Assembly (NCBI GenBank): GCA_019118365.1
Contig: DWZA01000104.1
Coordinates: forward strand, 1-64,000
From: Candidatus Lachnoclostridium stercoravium
GTDB taxonomy: Bacteria; Bacillota; Clostridia; Lachnospirales; Lachnospiraceae
Length of the DNA: 64,000 nt
Direction: 5' to 3'
Positions 26,737-35,673 of this stretch are shown in pieces (position 1 is the first letter of the stretch; each line of letters opens with the position of its first letter). A model generated the notes under the pieces. That model was not told the origin of the DNA. It did no database searches and saw only the letters and a list, made by a program, of their open reading frames with translations. The position numbers and the translations under genes are program-made.

Positions 26737-26787
26737 CAAGTTATGGTATGAAGACAGAAAAAGCGATCACAGAGGAGTGAAGATATT

Positions 26788-27873
26788 ATGGATAAGAAAT
26801 TAAGAGTCGGCGTGTTAGGCGCCACAGGTATGGTAGGCCAGAGGTTCATTTCCCTTCTGGAGAACCATCCGTGGTACGAGGTAGTGGCGGTAGCCGCCAG
26901 CCCAAGATCAGCGGGAAAGACTTATGAGGAAGCAGTAGGCGGCCGCTGGAAGATGGATACGCCTATGCCGGAGGCAGTGAAAAAGCTGGTTGTGATGAAT
27001 GTCAACGAGGTAGAGAAAGTTGCCGGAGAGGTTGACTTTGTCTTCAGCGCGGTGGATATGACAAAGGAAGAGATCAAAGCGATCGAGGAAGCTTACGCAA
27101 AGACAGAGACGCCGGTAGTTTCCAACAACAGCGCCCACAGATGGACGCCGGATGTTCCGATGGTGATCCCGGAGGTAAACCCGGAGCATTTTGAAGTGAT
27201 CAAGTTCCAGAAAGAACGCCTTGGCACCAAGAGAGGCTTTATTGCCGTAAAGCCTAACTGCTCCATCCAGAGCTATGCGCCGGTCCTTACGGCATGGAAG
27301 GAATTTGAGCCTTACGAAGTAGTGGCTACCACATATCAGGCCATCTCCGGAGCCGGAAAGACGTTCCAGGACTGGCCGGAGATGGTAGGCAACGTGATCC
27401 CGTATATCGGCGGCGAGGAAGAAAAGAGCGAGCAGGAGCCGCTTCGTATCTGGGGCAGGATCGAGGGAGGCCAGATCGTAAAAGCTTCTGAGCCAGTGAT
27501 CACCTGCCAGTGCATCCGCGTGCCGGTATTAAACGGACATACGGCGGCAGTATTTGTAAAGTTCAGGAAGAACCCGACCAAGGAAGAACTGATCAACAGG
27601 CTGGAAAGCTTTAAGGGACTTCCACAGGAGCTGAACCTTCCAAGCGCGCCGAAGCAGTTTATGCGCTACATGGAAGAGGACAACCGCCCGCAGGTAACGT
27701 TAGACGTGGATTACGAAAACGGCATGGGCATTTCCATCGGCCGTCTGAGAGAAGACACCGTATATGACTGGAAATTTATAGGACTTTCCCATAATACAGT
27801 CAGAGGCGCGGCAGGCGGAGCAGTGCTGTGCGCGGAGCTTCTTACGGCTCAGGGATATATCCAGGCAAAATAA
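26788..27873 (+). CDS. asd: Aspartate-semialdehyde dehydrogenase
   Basis: Reduces aspartyl phosphate to aspartate semialdehyde with NADPH, at the branch to lysine, threonine and methionine. The 361-residue protein has the Rossmann motif GATGMVGQRF (11-20) and the catalytic cysteine C158 in KPNCSIQ. The length and sequence fit the archaeal/fungal-like branch, longer than the E. coli-type inserts would suggest. It has an AGAGGAG site, stands alone and is followed by a hairpin. Confidence 0.95.
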   Translation: MDKKLRVGVLGATGMVGQRFISLLENHPWYEVVAVAASPRSAGKTYEEAVGGRWKMDTPMPEAVKKLVVMNVNEVEKVAGEVDFVFSAVDMTKEEIKAIEEAYAKTETPVVSNNSAHRWTPDVPMVIPEVNPEHFEVIKFQKERLGTKRGFIAVKPNCSIQSYAPVLTAWKEFEPYEVVATTYQAISGAGKTFQDWPEMVGNVIPYIGGEEEKSEQEPLRIWGRIEGGQIVKASEPVITCQCIRVPVLNGHTAAVFVKFRKNPTKEELINRLESFKGLPQELNLPSAPKQFMRYMEEDNRPQVTLDVDYENGMGISIGRLREDTVYDWKFIGLSHNTVRGAAGGAVLCAELLTAQGYIQAK

Positions 27874-27935
27874 CAGGATGATCTGGAACATGCGCCGCCG
27901 GCGCGTTTTGAAGGAAACATTGAAACAGAATGACA

Positions 27936-27960
27936 AAGCCCCTCAGTTTTTGAGGGGCTT
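27936..27960 (+). terminator. Terminator hairpin after asd
   Basis: AAGCCCCTCA, loop GTTTT, TGAGGGGCTT. The stem is perfect, with only a short T content after it. Confidence 0.75.
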
Positions 27961-28016
27961 ATATCAGCTTACACGCCGTTTGAAACGGACGGGAATGAGG
28001 AATGGAGGAAAAGAGA

Positions 28017-29075
28017 ATGCCTTGTACAAAGTCTCAGTTTGATAAATTGCCGGACGGAAGAGAGATCGATAAGTATACCCTGGTAAACAGCAATGGCACG
28101 GAAGCTTCTTTTTTAAATCTTGGAGCTGTTTGGAACGAGATGAAAGTAAAGGACAGGGATGGGAAGACAAGAGACGTGATCCTGGGATTTGACCGTGCAG
28201 AACCGTATCTGACAGACTCCGCGTTTTTCGGCGCGGTGGTAGGCCGCAACGCCAACCGGATCGGGGGAGCCCGCTTTACGTTAAATGGAAAGGAATACCG
28301 TCTGGGTGTCAATGACAACGCAAACAACCTTCACAGCGGTCCGGATTTTTACCGGAACCGGATCTGGCAGGTGAGAACGGAAGAGACAGCAGAGGGAGAG
28401 TCTCTGGTATTTTCTTTGGAAAGTCCGGATATGGATCAGGGATTTCCTGGAAATGCAAAGATCGAAGTGAGGTATACCCTCACAGATCAGGACGAGGTCA
28501 GGATCCAGTATGACATGGTATGCGACCAGGATACGGTGGCCAATTTTACGAACCACTGCTATTTTAACCTGGCAGGCCAGGAGAGCGGCCCGGCAATGAG
28601 CCAGGAGGTGTGGATCGACGCGGATTACTTTACCCCGACGGACGAATATTCCATCCCTACAGGGGAGCTGGCTTCAGTAAAGGGTACGCCTATGGATCTG
28701 AACCAGTGGAAGGTGATCGGAGAGGAGATCGACTGCGGCTATATCCAGCTTTCCCAGGCCGGCGGCTATGACCACAACTGGGCGCTGAAAGAGAGCGGCG
28801 GCGCATCCCGTCTCGTGGCAAAGGCCAGGGATAAAGAGAGCGGGATCGGACTGGAAGTATATACAGACCTTCCGGGAGTACAGTTCTACACTGGAAATTA
28901 TATCGTTCCGGGAACCGTGGGAAAAGGCGGAGCCGTCTATGAAAAAAGGCAGGGCTACTGTTTTGAGACTCAGTATTTTCCAAACGCGGTAAATGAAAAG
29001 AATTTCCAGTCTCCTATAGTAAAGGCCGGGGAAAGATACCATACAGAGACGATCTATCGTTTTGTGACGGAGTAG
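28017..29075 (+). CDS. galM: Aldose 1-epimerase (galactose mutarotase)
   Basis: Interconverts alpha and beta anomers of aldoses. The 352-residue protein has GRNANRIGGARF, the NLHSGP motif, the catalytic histidine in TNHCYFNLAG and the C-terminal CFETQYFPNAVNE with the catalytic glutamate. The ATG at 28017 follows GGAGG by nine bases; the upstream in-frame start has none. The MATE exporter gene follows four bases later. Confidence 0.92.
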   Translation: MPCTKSQFDKLPDGREIDKYTLVNSNGTEASFLNLGAVWNEMKVKDRDGKTRDVILGFDRAEPYLTDSAFFGAVVGRNANRIGGARFTLNGKEYRLGVNDNANNLHSGPDFYRNRIWQVRTEETAEGESLVFSLESPDMDQGFPGNAKIEVRYTLTDQDEVRIQYDMVCDQDTVANFTNHCYFNLAGQESGPAMSQEVWIDADYFTPTDEYSIPTGELASVKGTPMDLNQWKVIGEEIDCGYIQLSQAGGYDHNWALKESGGASRLVAKARDKESGIGLEVYTDLPGVQFYTGNYIVPGTVGKGGAVYEKRQGYCFETQYFPNAVNEKNFQSPIVKAGERYHTETIYRFVTE

Positions 29076-29079
29076 ATGT

Positions 29080-30432
29080 ATGGCGGACAGAGTAAAAAAT
29101 ATGACTGAGGGAAGGCCGGTGTCGCTGATGGCGGCCTTTGCCTTTCCTCTGATACTTGCTAATCTTGGACAGCAGCTGTATATGATCGCAGACGCGATCA
29201 TCGTGGGAAAGGGAGTGGGCGTAGAGGCCCTGGCTGCGGTTGGAGCAACCGACTGGTCTTACTGGCTGGCTCTCTGGGTGATCCTGGCGCTGACACAGGG
29301 ATTTGCGATCCCTATTTCCCATTATTTCGGACAGGGAAATAAGAAAAAGATCCGTCAGACCGTAGCCATGTCCGTGAAGCTGTGCGCTGTAAGCGGAGTG
29401 ATCCTGACGGCCGTCTGTCTTGCAGCCGCGTGCCCGCTGCTGCGCCTTTTAAAAACGCCGGAAAATATCTTCGGCCAGGCTTCCAGCTATCTTCTGACCA
29501 TGTTTGCCGGGATCCCGGTGGTGATGGCCTACAATATGGCCGCGGCGATCCTCAGGGCCTTTGGAGACGGGAAAACGCCGCTTATCGCTATCGCGGTGGC
29601 CGGCGTTACCAACATCATCCTGGATCTTTTGTTTGTCCTGGGATTTCACTGGGGCGTCGTAGGGGCGGCCGCAGCTACAGTCACAGCCCAGTTTCTTGCG
29701 TTCCTTTACTGCTTTGTGATCCTTAAGAAAATGGATCTGATGGCGCTGCGAAAAACCGACTGGGCGATCCGGGGCTATATCATCAAAAGTCAGTGCCGTC
29801 TGGCCCTGCCCCTCGCTCTTCAGCAGATCCTGATCGCTATCGGCGGGATGATCCTCCAGTCCGCTATCAACAGCCAGGGATTTATCTTTATCGCTGGTTT
29901 TACCGCTACCAATAAGATCTATGGGCTTTTAGAAAGCTCTGCAGTGTCTTTAGGGTACGCGGTCACCACCTATATGGCTCAGAATTACGGACGGGGATTT
30001 TATCATAGGATCCGGGAGGGGCTAAAAGGAGCGACGCTCTTTGCGGTGGCCTTATCCGTCTGTATCTCAGCAGTCATGATCGCGGCCGGAAAGCCGGTAT
30101 TAAGCCTGTTTATCGACCAGACAAGCGCGGATGCTCCGGCGGTGCTGGATATCGCCTATCATTATCTTTTTATCATGAGCTGCCTGCTGTTCATCCTGTA
30201 CCTTTTGTACGTTTTCCGCAACACCCTTCAGGGCCTGGAAAATCCCGTCGGGCCTCTGCTTTCCGGGATCATGGAATTTGCGGCAAGAGTGTCTGTCGCC
30301 TGGGGATTTACCAGGATCTGGGGCGACGAGGTGATCTTTTTCGCAGAACCTTTCGCATGGGTGGCGGCCACGGCAGTGCTGATCGTCACCTGTCTGCAGA
30401 CGATACGGAAACTGCCGGATACATTGAAATAA
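29080..30432 (+). CDS. MATE-family efflux transporter
   Basis: A 450-residue inner membrane antiporter with 12 predicted membrane segments and the MATE start MTEGRPVSLMAAFAFPLILAN. The family exports organic cations or drugs using Na+ or H+; the substrate cannot be told. It has a weak ribosome site and probably depends on translation of galM directly upstream. Confidence 0.92.
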   Translation: MADRVKNMTEGRPVSLMAAFAFPLILANLGQQLYMIADAIIVGKGVGVEALAAVGATDWSYWLALWVILALTQGFAIPISHYFGQGNKKKIRQTVAMSVKLCAVSGVILTAVCLAAACPLLRLLKTPENIFGQASSYLLTMFAGIPVVMAYNMAAAILRAFGDGKTPLIAIAVAGVTNIILDLLFVLGFHWGVVGAAAATVTAQFLAFLYCFVILKKMDLMALRKTDWAIRGYIIKSQCRLALPLALQQILIAIGGMILQSAINSQGFIFIAGFTATNKIYGLLESSAVSLGYAVTTYMAQNYGRGFYHRIREGLKGATLFAVALSVCISAVMIAAGKPVLSLFIDQTSADAPAVLDIAYHYLFIMSCLLFILYLLYVFRNTLQGLENPVGPLLSGIMEFAARVSVAWGFTRIWGDEVIFFAEPFAWVAATAVLIVTCLQTIRKLPDTLK

Positions 30433-30472
30433 AAATCGGCCTGAGGCTGTTTTGCAGCTTCGGGCTTTTTTT
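30432..30472 (+). terminator. Terminator after the MATE gene
   Basis: CGGCCTGAGGCTG and CAGCTTCGGGC pair around TTTTG and are followed by seven Ts. The end abuts the stop of the convergent deacylase gene. Confidence 0.75.
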
Positions 30473-30947
30473 AAAGAATAGATTTACATACGTCCACCCA
30501 CCCGGTCGCATGAGACAATTCCTGCAGTTCATCGCAGGTAAGCTCAATGGCGGAATTACTGCTGCCGGCTGCGGGAAAAACGGTGGAAAAACGCTTTAAA
30601 GATTCATCCAGATATACCTGGACGCCATCCGGATTGGCAAACGGGCATACGCCTCCTGCCGCATATCCGGTCAGTATCTCGATCTCATCGCCTTTGGGCA
30701 TCTTTGCTTTAAAACCAAAACAGCCTTTGAATTTGCTGTTGTCGATCTTCATATCTCCGGCAGTCACTACCAGGATGCAGCCGCCTTCTTCTTTCGTACA
30801 AAATGACATGGTCTTTGCAATGCGGGCGGGCTCCACGCCTACTGCATGAGCTGCAAGCTCTACTGTGGCGCTGGATTCATCAAACTCCAGCACATCTTTA
30901 TCCCTTCCATATGATTTTAAATACTCTTTTACTTTCTGAATCGACAT
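30471..30947 (-). CDS. YbaK/EbsC-type aminoacyl-tRNA deacylase
   Basis: A 158-residue protein of the YbaK/ProX fold, which hydrolyses mischarged tRNA (often Cys- or Ala-tRNA-Pro) in trans. It has the AKTMSFCT strand, the conserved lysine region SKFKGCFGFKAKM and the GGVCPFANP motif. The ATG at 30947 follows AAAAGGAAGG; the longer frame would run through the repeat at 30985-31135 and is rejected. Confidence 0.85.
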   Translation of the reverse strand: MSIQKVKEYLKSYGRDKDVLEFDESSATVELAAHAVGVEPARIAKTMSFCTKEEGGCILVVTAGDMKIDNSKFKGCFGFKAKMPKGDEIEILTGYAAGGVCPFANPDGVQVYLDESLKRFSTVFPAAGSSNSAIELTCDELQELSHATGWVDVCKSIL

Positions 30948-30984
30948 TTCTAAATACCTTCCTTTTAAATCGTTATCGTTCTGA

Positions 30985-31135
30985 GAACCGTTCAGCCGTG
31001 GTCTTCCTGCCAGGCCGCGGGCCAGGCAGGAAGCGGGGATAGTCATCCCTATAGCAGTGCCAACTCCAGATCGCTTGAGAAAGCAAGCTTTCTTTTGCTC
31101 CTGTAGTTGTCCCTGCTGCACGGCTGAACGGTTTT
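30985..31135. repeat. Dispersed palindromic element, long copy R6
   Basis: The left arm GAACCGTTCAGCCGTG (30985-31000) is matched by CACGGCTGAACGGTTTT (31119-31135). Inside are the hairpin CTTCCTGCC...GGCAGGAAG (31003-31033), the small GGGATAGTCATCCC hairpin and a third AGAAAGCAAGCTTTCTT stem. It lies between divergent genes. Confidence 0.85.
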
Positions 31136-31223
31136 ATAGGTATTGTAGCATTGCGTTTCAAAGTTTTCAATGGTATACTAATACGAGTTGTCTGAATGCT
31201 GCAACATAAAGAAAGAGGAATTT

Positions 31224-33323
31224 ATGGGTAAATCACTGTTTATTGCGGAGAAACCCAGCGTGGCCCAGGAGTTTGCCAACGCGCTGAAGATCCGGGGCAG
31301 GCGGGGAGACGGCTACCTGGAGTCGGATGATGCGGTCGTCACCTGGTGCGTAGGTCATCTGATCACGATGTGCTATCCGGAAGCGTACGATCCGGCGTTA
31401 AAGAAGTGGAGCCTGTCCACGCTGCCTTTTCTCCCAAAAGAATTTAAATATCAGGTTATTGAAGCTACGGCCAAGCAGTTTAAGATCGTCAGCGGGCTGC
31501 TAAACCGTCCGGATGTGGATACGATCTACATATGTACGGACTCCGGGCGGGAGGGAGAATATATTTACCGTCTGGTAGACCAGATGGCGGGCGTCCACGG
31601 GAAGAAGAGAAAGCGGGTCTGGATCGACTCTCAGACGGAGGAAGAGATCCTGCGCGGGATCAGGGAGGCAAAGGACTGGTCGGAATACGACAATCTTTCC
31701 GCGTCCGCTTACCTGAGGGCAAAAGAAGACTACCTGATGGGGATCAATTTCTCCCGCGTGCTTACTTTGAAATACGGGCCGTCCATTTCCAGGTATCTGA
31801 ACACGAAATGGACAGTGCTTTCTGTAGGGAGGGTGATGACCTGCGTCCTTGGCATGGTCGTCCGCAGAGAACGGGAGATCCGGGACTTTGTAAAGACGCC
31901 GTTTTACAAGGTGAACGGCACATTCCTGGCCAATGGACAGGAGCTTTCTGCGGAATGGAAGGCTGCGGAGGGTTCTAAGTATTTCCAGTCCCCATATCTT
32001 TATAAAGAAAATGGATTTAAAGAAAAAAAATACGCGGATCAGCTGATCGGCGACCTTAAGAAAAAGGAGCCGGTACAGGGAGTTCTCGCAGCTGTTGGAA
32101 AGAAAAAGGAAGTAAAGAATCCGCCCCTTCTCTATAACCTGGCGGAACTTCAGAACGACTGCTCCAAACGCTTTAAGATCAGCCCGGACGAGACGCTGCG
32201 TATTGTCCAGGAGCTTTATGAGAAAAAGCTGGTGACATACCCCAGGACGGACGCCAGGGTCTTATCCACGGCTGTGGCAAAGGTGATCCAGAAAAATATA
32301 AGCGGACTGCAGAATTACGAGCCGGTGAGGGAGTATGCCAGCGAGATCCTGGAGAAAAAGGCCTATGAAGGTCTTGCAAAGACGCGGTATGTCAATGACA
32401 AGCAGATCACGGATCATTACGCGATCATACCTACCGGGCAGGGATTCGGCGCGCTGAAAGGGCTGAACCGCCTGGCGGCAGGAGTGTACGATCTGGTGGT
32501 CCGCAGGTTTTTAAGCATTTTTTATCCCCCTGCTGTTTATCAGAAATACAGCTTGGAGATCCACATGGAAGATCTGGCCGGCCATCGGGAGGCATTTTTT
32601 GCAAATTACCGTATCCAGAAAGAAGAAGGATATCTGAAGGTGGCTTTCCCCAACAGGAAAAAGGACGAGGCCGAGGACCCGGAAGGGAAAAAGGACTCCG
32701 GCCAGGAAGGGGAGGGAGACGATACCCCGCAGAAAAATGTAAATGATCCGGAGTTTACCGCCATGCTGGAAAAGCTGAAAAAGGGAGAAGTATTTCCGGT
32801 GAAGGAGCTTCTGATCAAGGAAGGGGAAACGTCTCCGCCGAAAAGATATACGTCCGGTTCTATGATCCTGGCGATGGAAAACGCCGGACAGCTGATCGAG
32901 GACGAAGACCTGCGGGCGCAGATCAAGGGAAGCGGGATCGGCACCAGCGCCACCAGGGCGGAGATCCTGAAAAAATTGGTGAACATCAAATATCTGGCTT
33001 TAAACGGAAAGACACAGGTGATCACTCCGACCCTTCTGGGGGAGATCATATATGAGGTGGTCAATGCCTCGATCCGGTCCCTGCTCAATCCGGAGCTTAC
33101 GGCCAGCTGGGAAAAAGGGCTTACTTATGTAGCGGAAGGATCCATTACTCCAGACGAATATATGGAGAAACTGGAACATTTTGTCACAGTCCGGACCGTA
33201 AATGTGATCTGCCTGAACAATCAGTACAGTCTGCAGAATAATTTTGATCTGGCGTCAAAATATTATGGAAAGGGAGAGAAGAAACGTGAAAATAAAGGAA
33301 ACAAAGATCAGGGAGCTGTATGA
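31224..33323 (+). CDS. topB: DNA topoisomerase III
   Basis: A type IA topoisomerase that passes single strands and helps resolve recombination intermediates. The 699-residue protein has the TOPRIM start LFIAEKPSVAQEFANAL, DSGREGEYIYR, and the catalytic tyrosine in LVTYPRTDAR (about 338). A charged insert (about 480-510, DEAEDPEGKKDSGQEG) separates subdomains. ATG at 31224 follows AAAGAGG. It overlaps the next gene by 38 bases. Confidence 0.95.
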   Translation: MGKSLFIAEKPSVAQEFANALKIRGRRGDGYLESDDAVVTWCVGHLITMCYPEAYDPALKKWSLSTLPFLPKEFKYQVIEATAKQFKIVSGLLNRPDVDTIYICTDSGREGEYIYRLVDQMAGVHGKKRKRVWIDSQTEEEILRGIREAKDWSEYDNLSASAYLRAKEDYLMGINFSRVLTLKYGPSISRYLNTKWTVLSVGRVMTCVLGMVVRREREIRDFVKTPFYKVNGTFLANGQELSAEWKAAEGSKYFQSPYLYKENGFKEKKYADQLIGDLKKKEPVQGVLAAVGKKKEVKNPPLLYNLAELQNDCSKRFKISPDETLRIVQELYEKKLVTYPRTDARVLSTAVAKVIQKNISGLQNYEPVREYASEILEKKAYEGLAKTRYVNDKQITDHYAIIPTGQGFGALKGLNRLAAGVYDLVVRRFLSIFYPPAVYQKYSLEIHMEDLAGHREAFFANYRIQKEEGYLKVAFPNRKKDEAEDPEGKKDSGQEGEGDDTPQKNVNDPEFTAMLEKLKKGEVFPVKELLIKEGETSPPKRYTSGSMILAMENAGQLIEDEDLRAQIKGSGIGTSATRAEILKKLVNIKYLALNGKTQVITPTLLGEIIYEVVNASIRSLLNPELTASWEKGLTYVAEGSITPDEYMEKLEHFVTVRTVNVICLNNQYSLQNNFDLASKYYGKGEKKRENKGNKDQGAV

Positions 33324-33957
33324 CTTAAGCCATACGATCGCAGGAGAATATCTGGAACAGTATGAATTTCCATGGGAGATCCTGCCTCATATCGGCGAGA
33401 TCATAAGAGAACTGGGGAAAAAACTTCCGGAAGAGGAATACGAATACAGAGACGGCGACGTATGGATCCACAAAAGCGTAAAGGTGGCTCCCACGGCATC
33501 GATCACCGGTCCGGCGATCATTGGGAAAGACACGGAGATCCGCCAGTGCGCCTTTATCCGGGGCAGCGCGCTGGTAGGAGAGGGGGCCGTAGTGGGAAAT
33601 TCCACAGAGCTGAAAAATGTGATCCTTTTCGATAAGGTGCAGGTTCCTCATTATAACTATGTAGGGGATTCTGTGCTGGGCTATAAGGCCCATATGGGAG
33701 CCGGTTCCATTACGTCTAATGTCCGTTCTGACAAGGCTCTGGTGAAAGTCCACGGGGAAGATCAGGATATGGAGACTGGCCTTAAGAAATTCGGCGCCAT
33801 GCTGGGGGACGAAGTGGAGGTCGGCTGCGGATCTGTGCTGAACCCAGGTACAGTGATCGGAAAGAACACCAATATTTATCCGCTTTCCAGCGTAAGGGGC
33901 TGCGTAGATAAGGATTCCATCTATAAAAAGCAGGGAGAAGTAGCAGAAAAATACTGA
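33286..33957 (+). CDS. Left-handed beta-helix protein (GlmU-like acyl/nucleotidyl family)
   Basis: A 223-residue protein from GTG at 33286, which follows AAAGGGAG by about nine bases; ATG at 33265 is the alternative. After an N-terminal helix come hexapeptide repeats (VKVAPTASITGPAIIG, RGSALVGEGAVVGNSTE) ending in NPGTVIGKNTNIYPLSSVRG, as in the C-terminal half of UDP-GlcNAc pyrophosphorylase. No pyrophosphorylase domain is present, so a sugar acetyltransferase role is possible but unproven. Overlap with topB implies co-transcription. Confidence 0.82.
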   Translation: MKIKETKIRELYDLSHTIAGEYLEQYEFPWEILPHIGEIIRELGKKLPEEEYEYRDGDVWIHKSVKVAPTASITGPAIIGKDTEIRQCAFIRGSALVGEGAVVGNSTELKNVILFDKVQVPHYNYVGDSVLGYKAHMGAGSITSNVRSDKALVKVHGEDQDMETGLKKFGAMLGDEVEVGCGSVLNPGTVIGKNTNIYPLSSVRGCVDKDSIYKKQGEVAEKY

Positions 33958-33984
33958 TAAGAGATCCAGGATCCTTCGTAAAAA

Positions 33985-34050
33985 GAGGAGGCGGTCCTAC
34001 AGGAGAGTCCGGCTTTGAAAAGCCAGTGTCACCTGTGGGATCGCCTCCTC
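33985..34050. terminator. Convergent terminator
   Basis: AGGAGGCGGTCCTACAGG and CCTGTGGGATCGCCTCCT form a long stem between converging genes, with an inner CCGGCTTTGAAAAGCC hairpin. Confidence 0.7.
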
Positions 34051-34060
34051 AGACTTTACG

Positions 34061-34708
34061 TTATTTCGTACCGAAGATCCGATCTCCGGCGTCCCCCAAT
34101 CCGGGAACGATGTAGGCGTGCTCATTTAATCCTCTGTCCAGATGACCGATATAGATCTGGATATCGGGATGAGCTTCGTGAAGTCTCATAAGACCTTCCG
34201 GAGCAGCGATGATAGACATGAATTTGATCGTTTTCCCGCCCCGTTCTTTAATAAAATTCACTGCTTCCACTGCGGAGCCGCCGGTGGCCAGCATAGGATC
34301 GGTGACTACGATGATGCGCTGGTCGATCGACTGGGGAAGCTTGCAGTAGTATTCGTGAGGCTCATGGGTGACTGCATCCCGGTAAAGACCGATATGGCCT
34401 ACCTTGGCGGACGGCACGAGAGCCAGGATCCCGTTTACCATCCCAAGGCCGGCTCTTAAGATCGGCACCACCGCCAGCTTCCTGCCAGCTAACATGGGCG
34501 TCATGCATGTCTCGATAGGAGTCTCCACCTGCACGTCCTGGAGAGGCAGATCCCTTAAAGCTTCATAGCCCATAAGCATGGCGATCTCTTCTACGACGGC
34601 GCGGAATTCATAAGTGCCTGTAGTCTTATTGCGCAGATGAGAGATCTTATGCTGGATGAGCGGGTGAGTAAATATAGTTACATTATTCAGATTTTCCGGA
34701 GTTTCCAT
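34061..34708 (-). CDS. upp: Uracil phosphoribosyltransferase
   Basis: Salvages uracil to UMP with PRPP. The 215-residue protein has the PRPP loop [13 protein letters not shown] and the uracil-binding C-terminus [16 protein letters not shown]. Normal length and an AAAGGAA site. It stands 27 bases downstream of the lipoprotein gene on the same strand. Confidence 0.96.
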   Translation of the reverse strand: METPENLNNVTIFTHPLIQHKISHLRNKTTGTYEFRAVVEEIAMLMGYEALRDLPLQDVQVETPIETCMTPMLAGRKLAVVPILRAGLGMVNGILALVPSAKVGHIGLYRDAVTHEPHEYYCKLPQSIDQRIIVVTDPMLATGGSAVEAVNFIKERGGKTIKFMSIIAAPEGLMRLHEAHPDIQIYIGHLDRGLNEHAYIVPGLGDAGDRIFGTK

Positions 34709-34735
34709 ATTAAAAATTCCTTTCGCAGATCGTTT

Positions 34736-35548
34736 TTATTTTGTTTCAGGAGTGAATACGACGATGGCATAGTCGCCTAACGCATGGGGAACCGGGATGG
34801 AGAGATAGATCTCGCCGCGGACCTCATAGCTGAAGCTTTCCGGGAAGGAATCGCCCTTTAAAGGAAAGTCTGCGTTCTGGAAGATCTTCTGGTACGCGCT
34901 GACAGACTGCTCGGCTTTGTATTCCTTTACCGCCTGCTCCTGCTCAGCCGTAAGCCCCTGGAACTGACAGTCGTCGGACATCACGTATCCGGCCATAGTG
35001 TAAGGGTCGGCATAGGTGGAAAGGCCGATGTCGGAAACCGCTTCCAGATCTACGGTATTCGTATAATACACGGCCGTAGGATGGGCGCCGCCGGAAACGG
35101 ACAGCTCTCCCGTATAGACAGCGGTCAGCCTCTGCTTATTGGCGGAAATGATCTTGCAGTCTACAGACAGGGAATCGGAAGCTTCGTCGATCCCGTAAGC
35201 TGAAATGACGGATAACGCGTTATTTTTCAGCAGCTCGTTGACAGCGGATGCATTGGAAGAAAGGCTGTCGGAAACAGAAGGATATTCAATGGAAATATTG
35301 TTGCTGCTGTATGTATCCACGGTGACGCCGGAAAAAGAAGAGCTGCCTTCGCTCTCCGAAGATTCATCCGCCGCAGTCACCTCCGGGACAGACTCTTCTT
35401 CCGAAGGTTCGGTCTGGGATGGAGCCATGGTCTCAGCGGCCGCCGTGGTATGGGCGCTGGTAAGGTCTGTCTTGTTTTTCGAGCCGCAGCCCCAGACTGC
35501 GCAGACGCCGGCAAGGATCAATGCAGGGATAATAAGAGTACGTTTCAT
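34736..35548 (-). CDS. Lipoprotein with RsiV/DUF3298-like domain
   Basis: A 270-residue protein. Signal peptide with lipobox (AVWGCGSK, Cys21), a Ser/Thr/Glu-rich linker (about 25-75), then a DUF4163/DUF3298-type domain like that in RsiV and PdaC (ISIEYPSVSD, VYTGELSVSGGAHPTAVYYTNTVDL). Such domains occur in envelope sensors and wall enzymes. No deacetylase domain is attached. AAGGAG lies before the ATG. Confidence 0.82.
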   Translation of the reverse strand: MKRTLIIPALILAGVCAVWGCGSKNKTDLTSAHTTAAAETMAPSQTEPSEEESVPEVTAADESSESEGSSSFSGVTVDTYSSNNISIEYPSVSDSLSSNASAVNELLKNNALSVISAYGIDEASDSLSVDCKIISANKQRLTAVYTGELSVSGGAHPTAVYYTNTVDLEAVSDIGLSTYADPYTMAGYVMSDDCQFQGLTAEQEQAVKEYKAEQSVSAYQKIFQNADFPLKGDSFPESFSYEVRGEIYLSIPVPHALGDYAIVVFTPETK

Positions 35549-35673
35549 AGGTAACTCCTTTCTTTTGTAACCAGTATTTTTTGTTTTATTATAAACGAAA
35601 TCCTGCGGAAAAGGGGAAAAACTTTACTGAGAGATTCTTAAGTTTTTCTGAAAGAGCGATCTTTGCAGTCCGA

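Noticed and set aside
26591..26787. Lysine riboswitch before asd
   Set aside because: The 200-base gap is AT-rich with a repeat arm and no riboswitch-like conserved core was visible.
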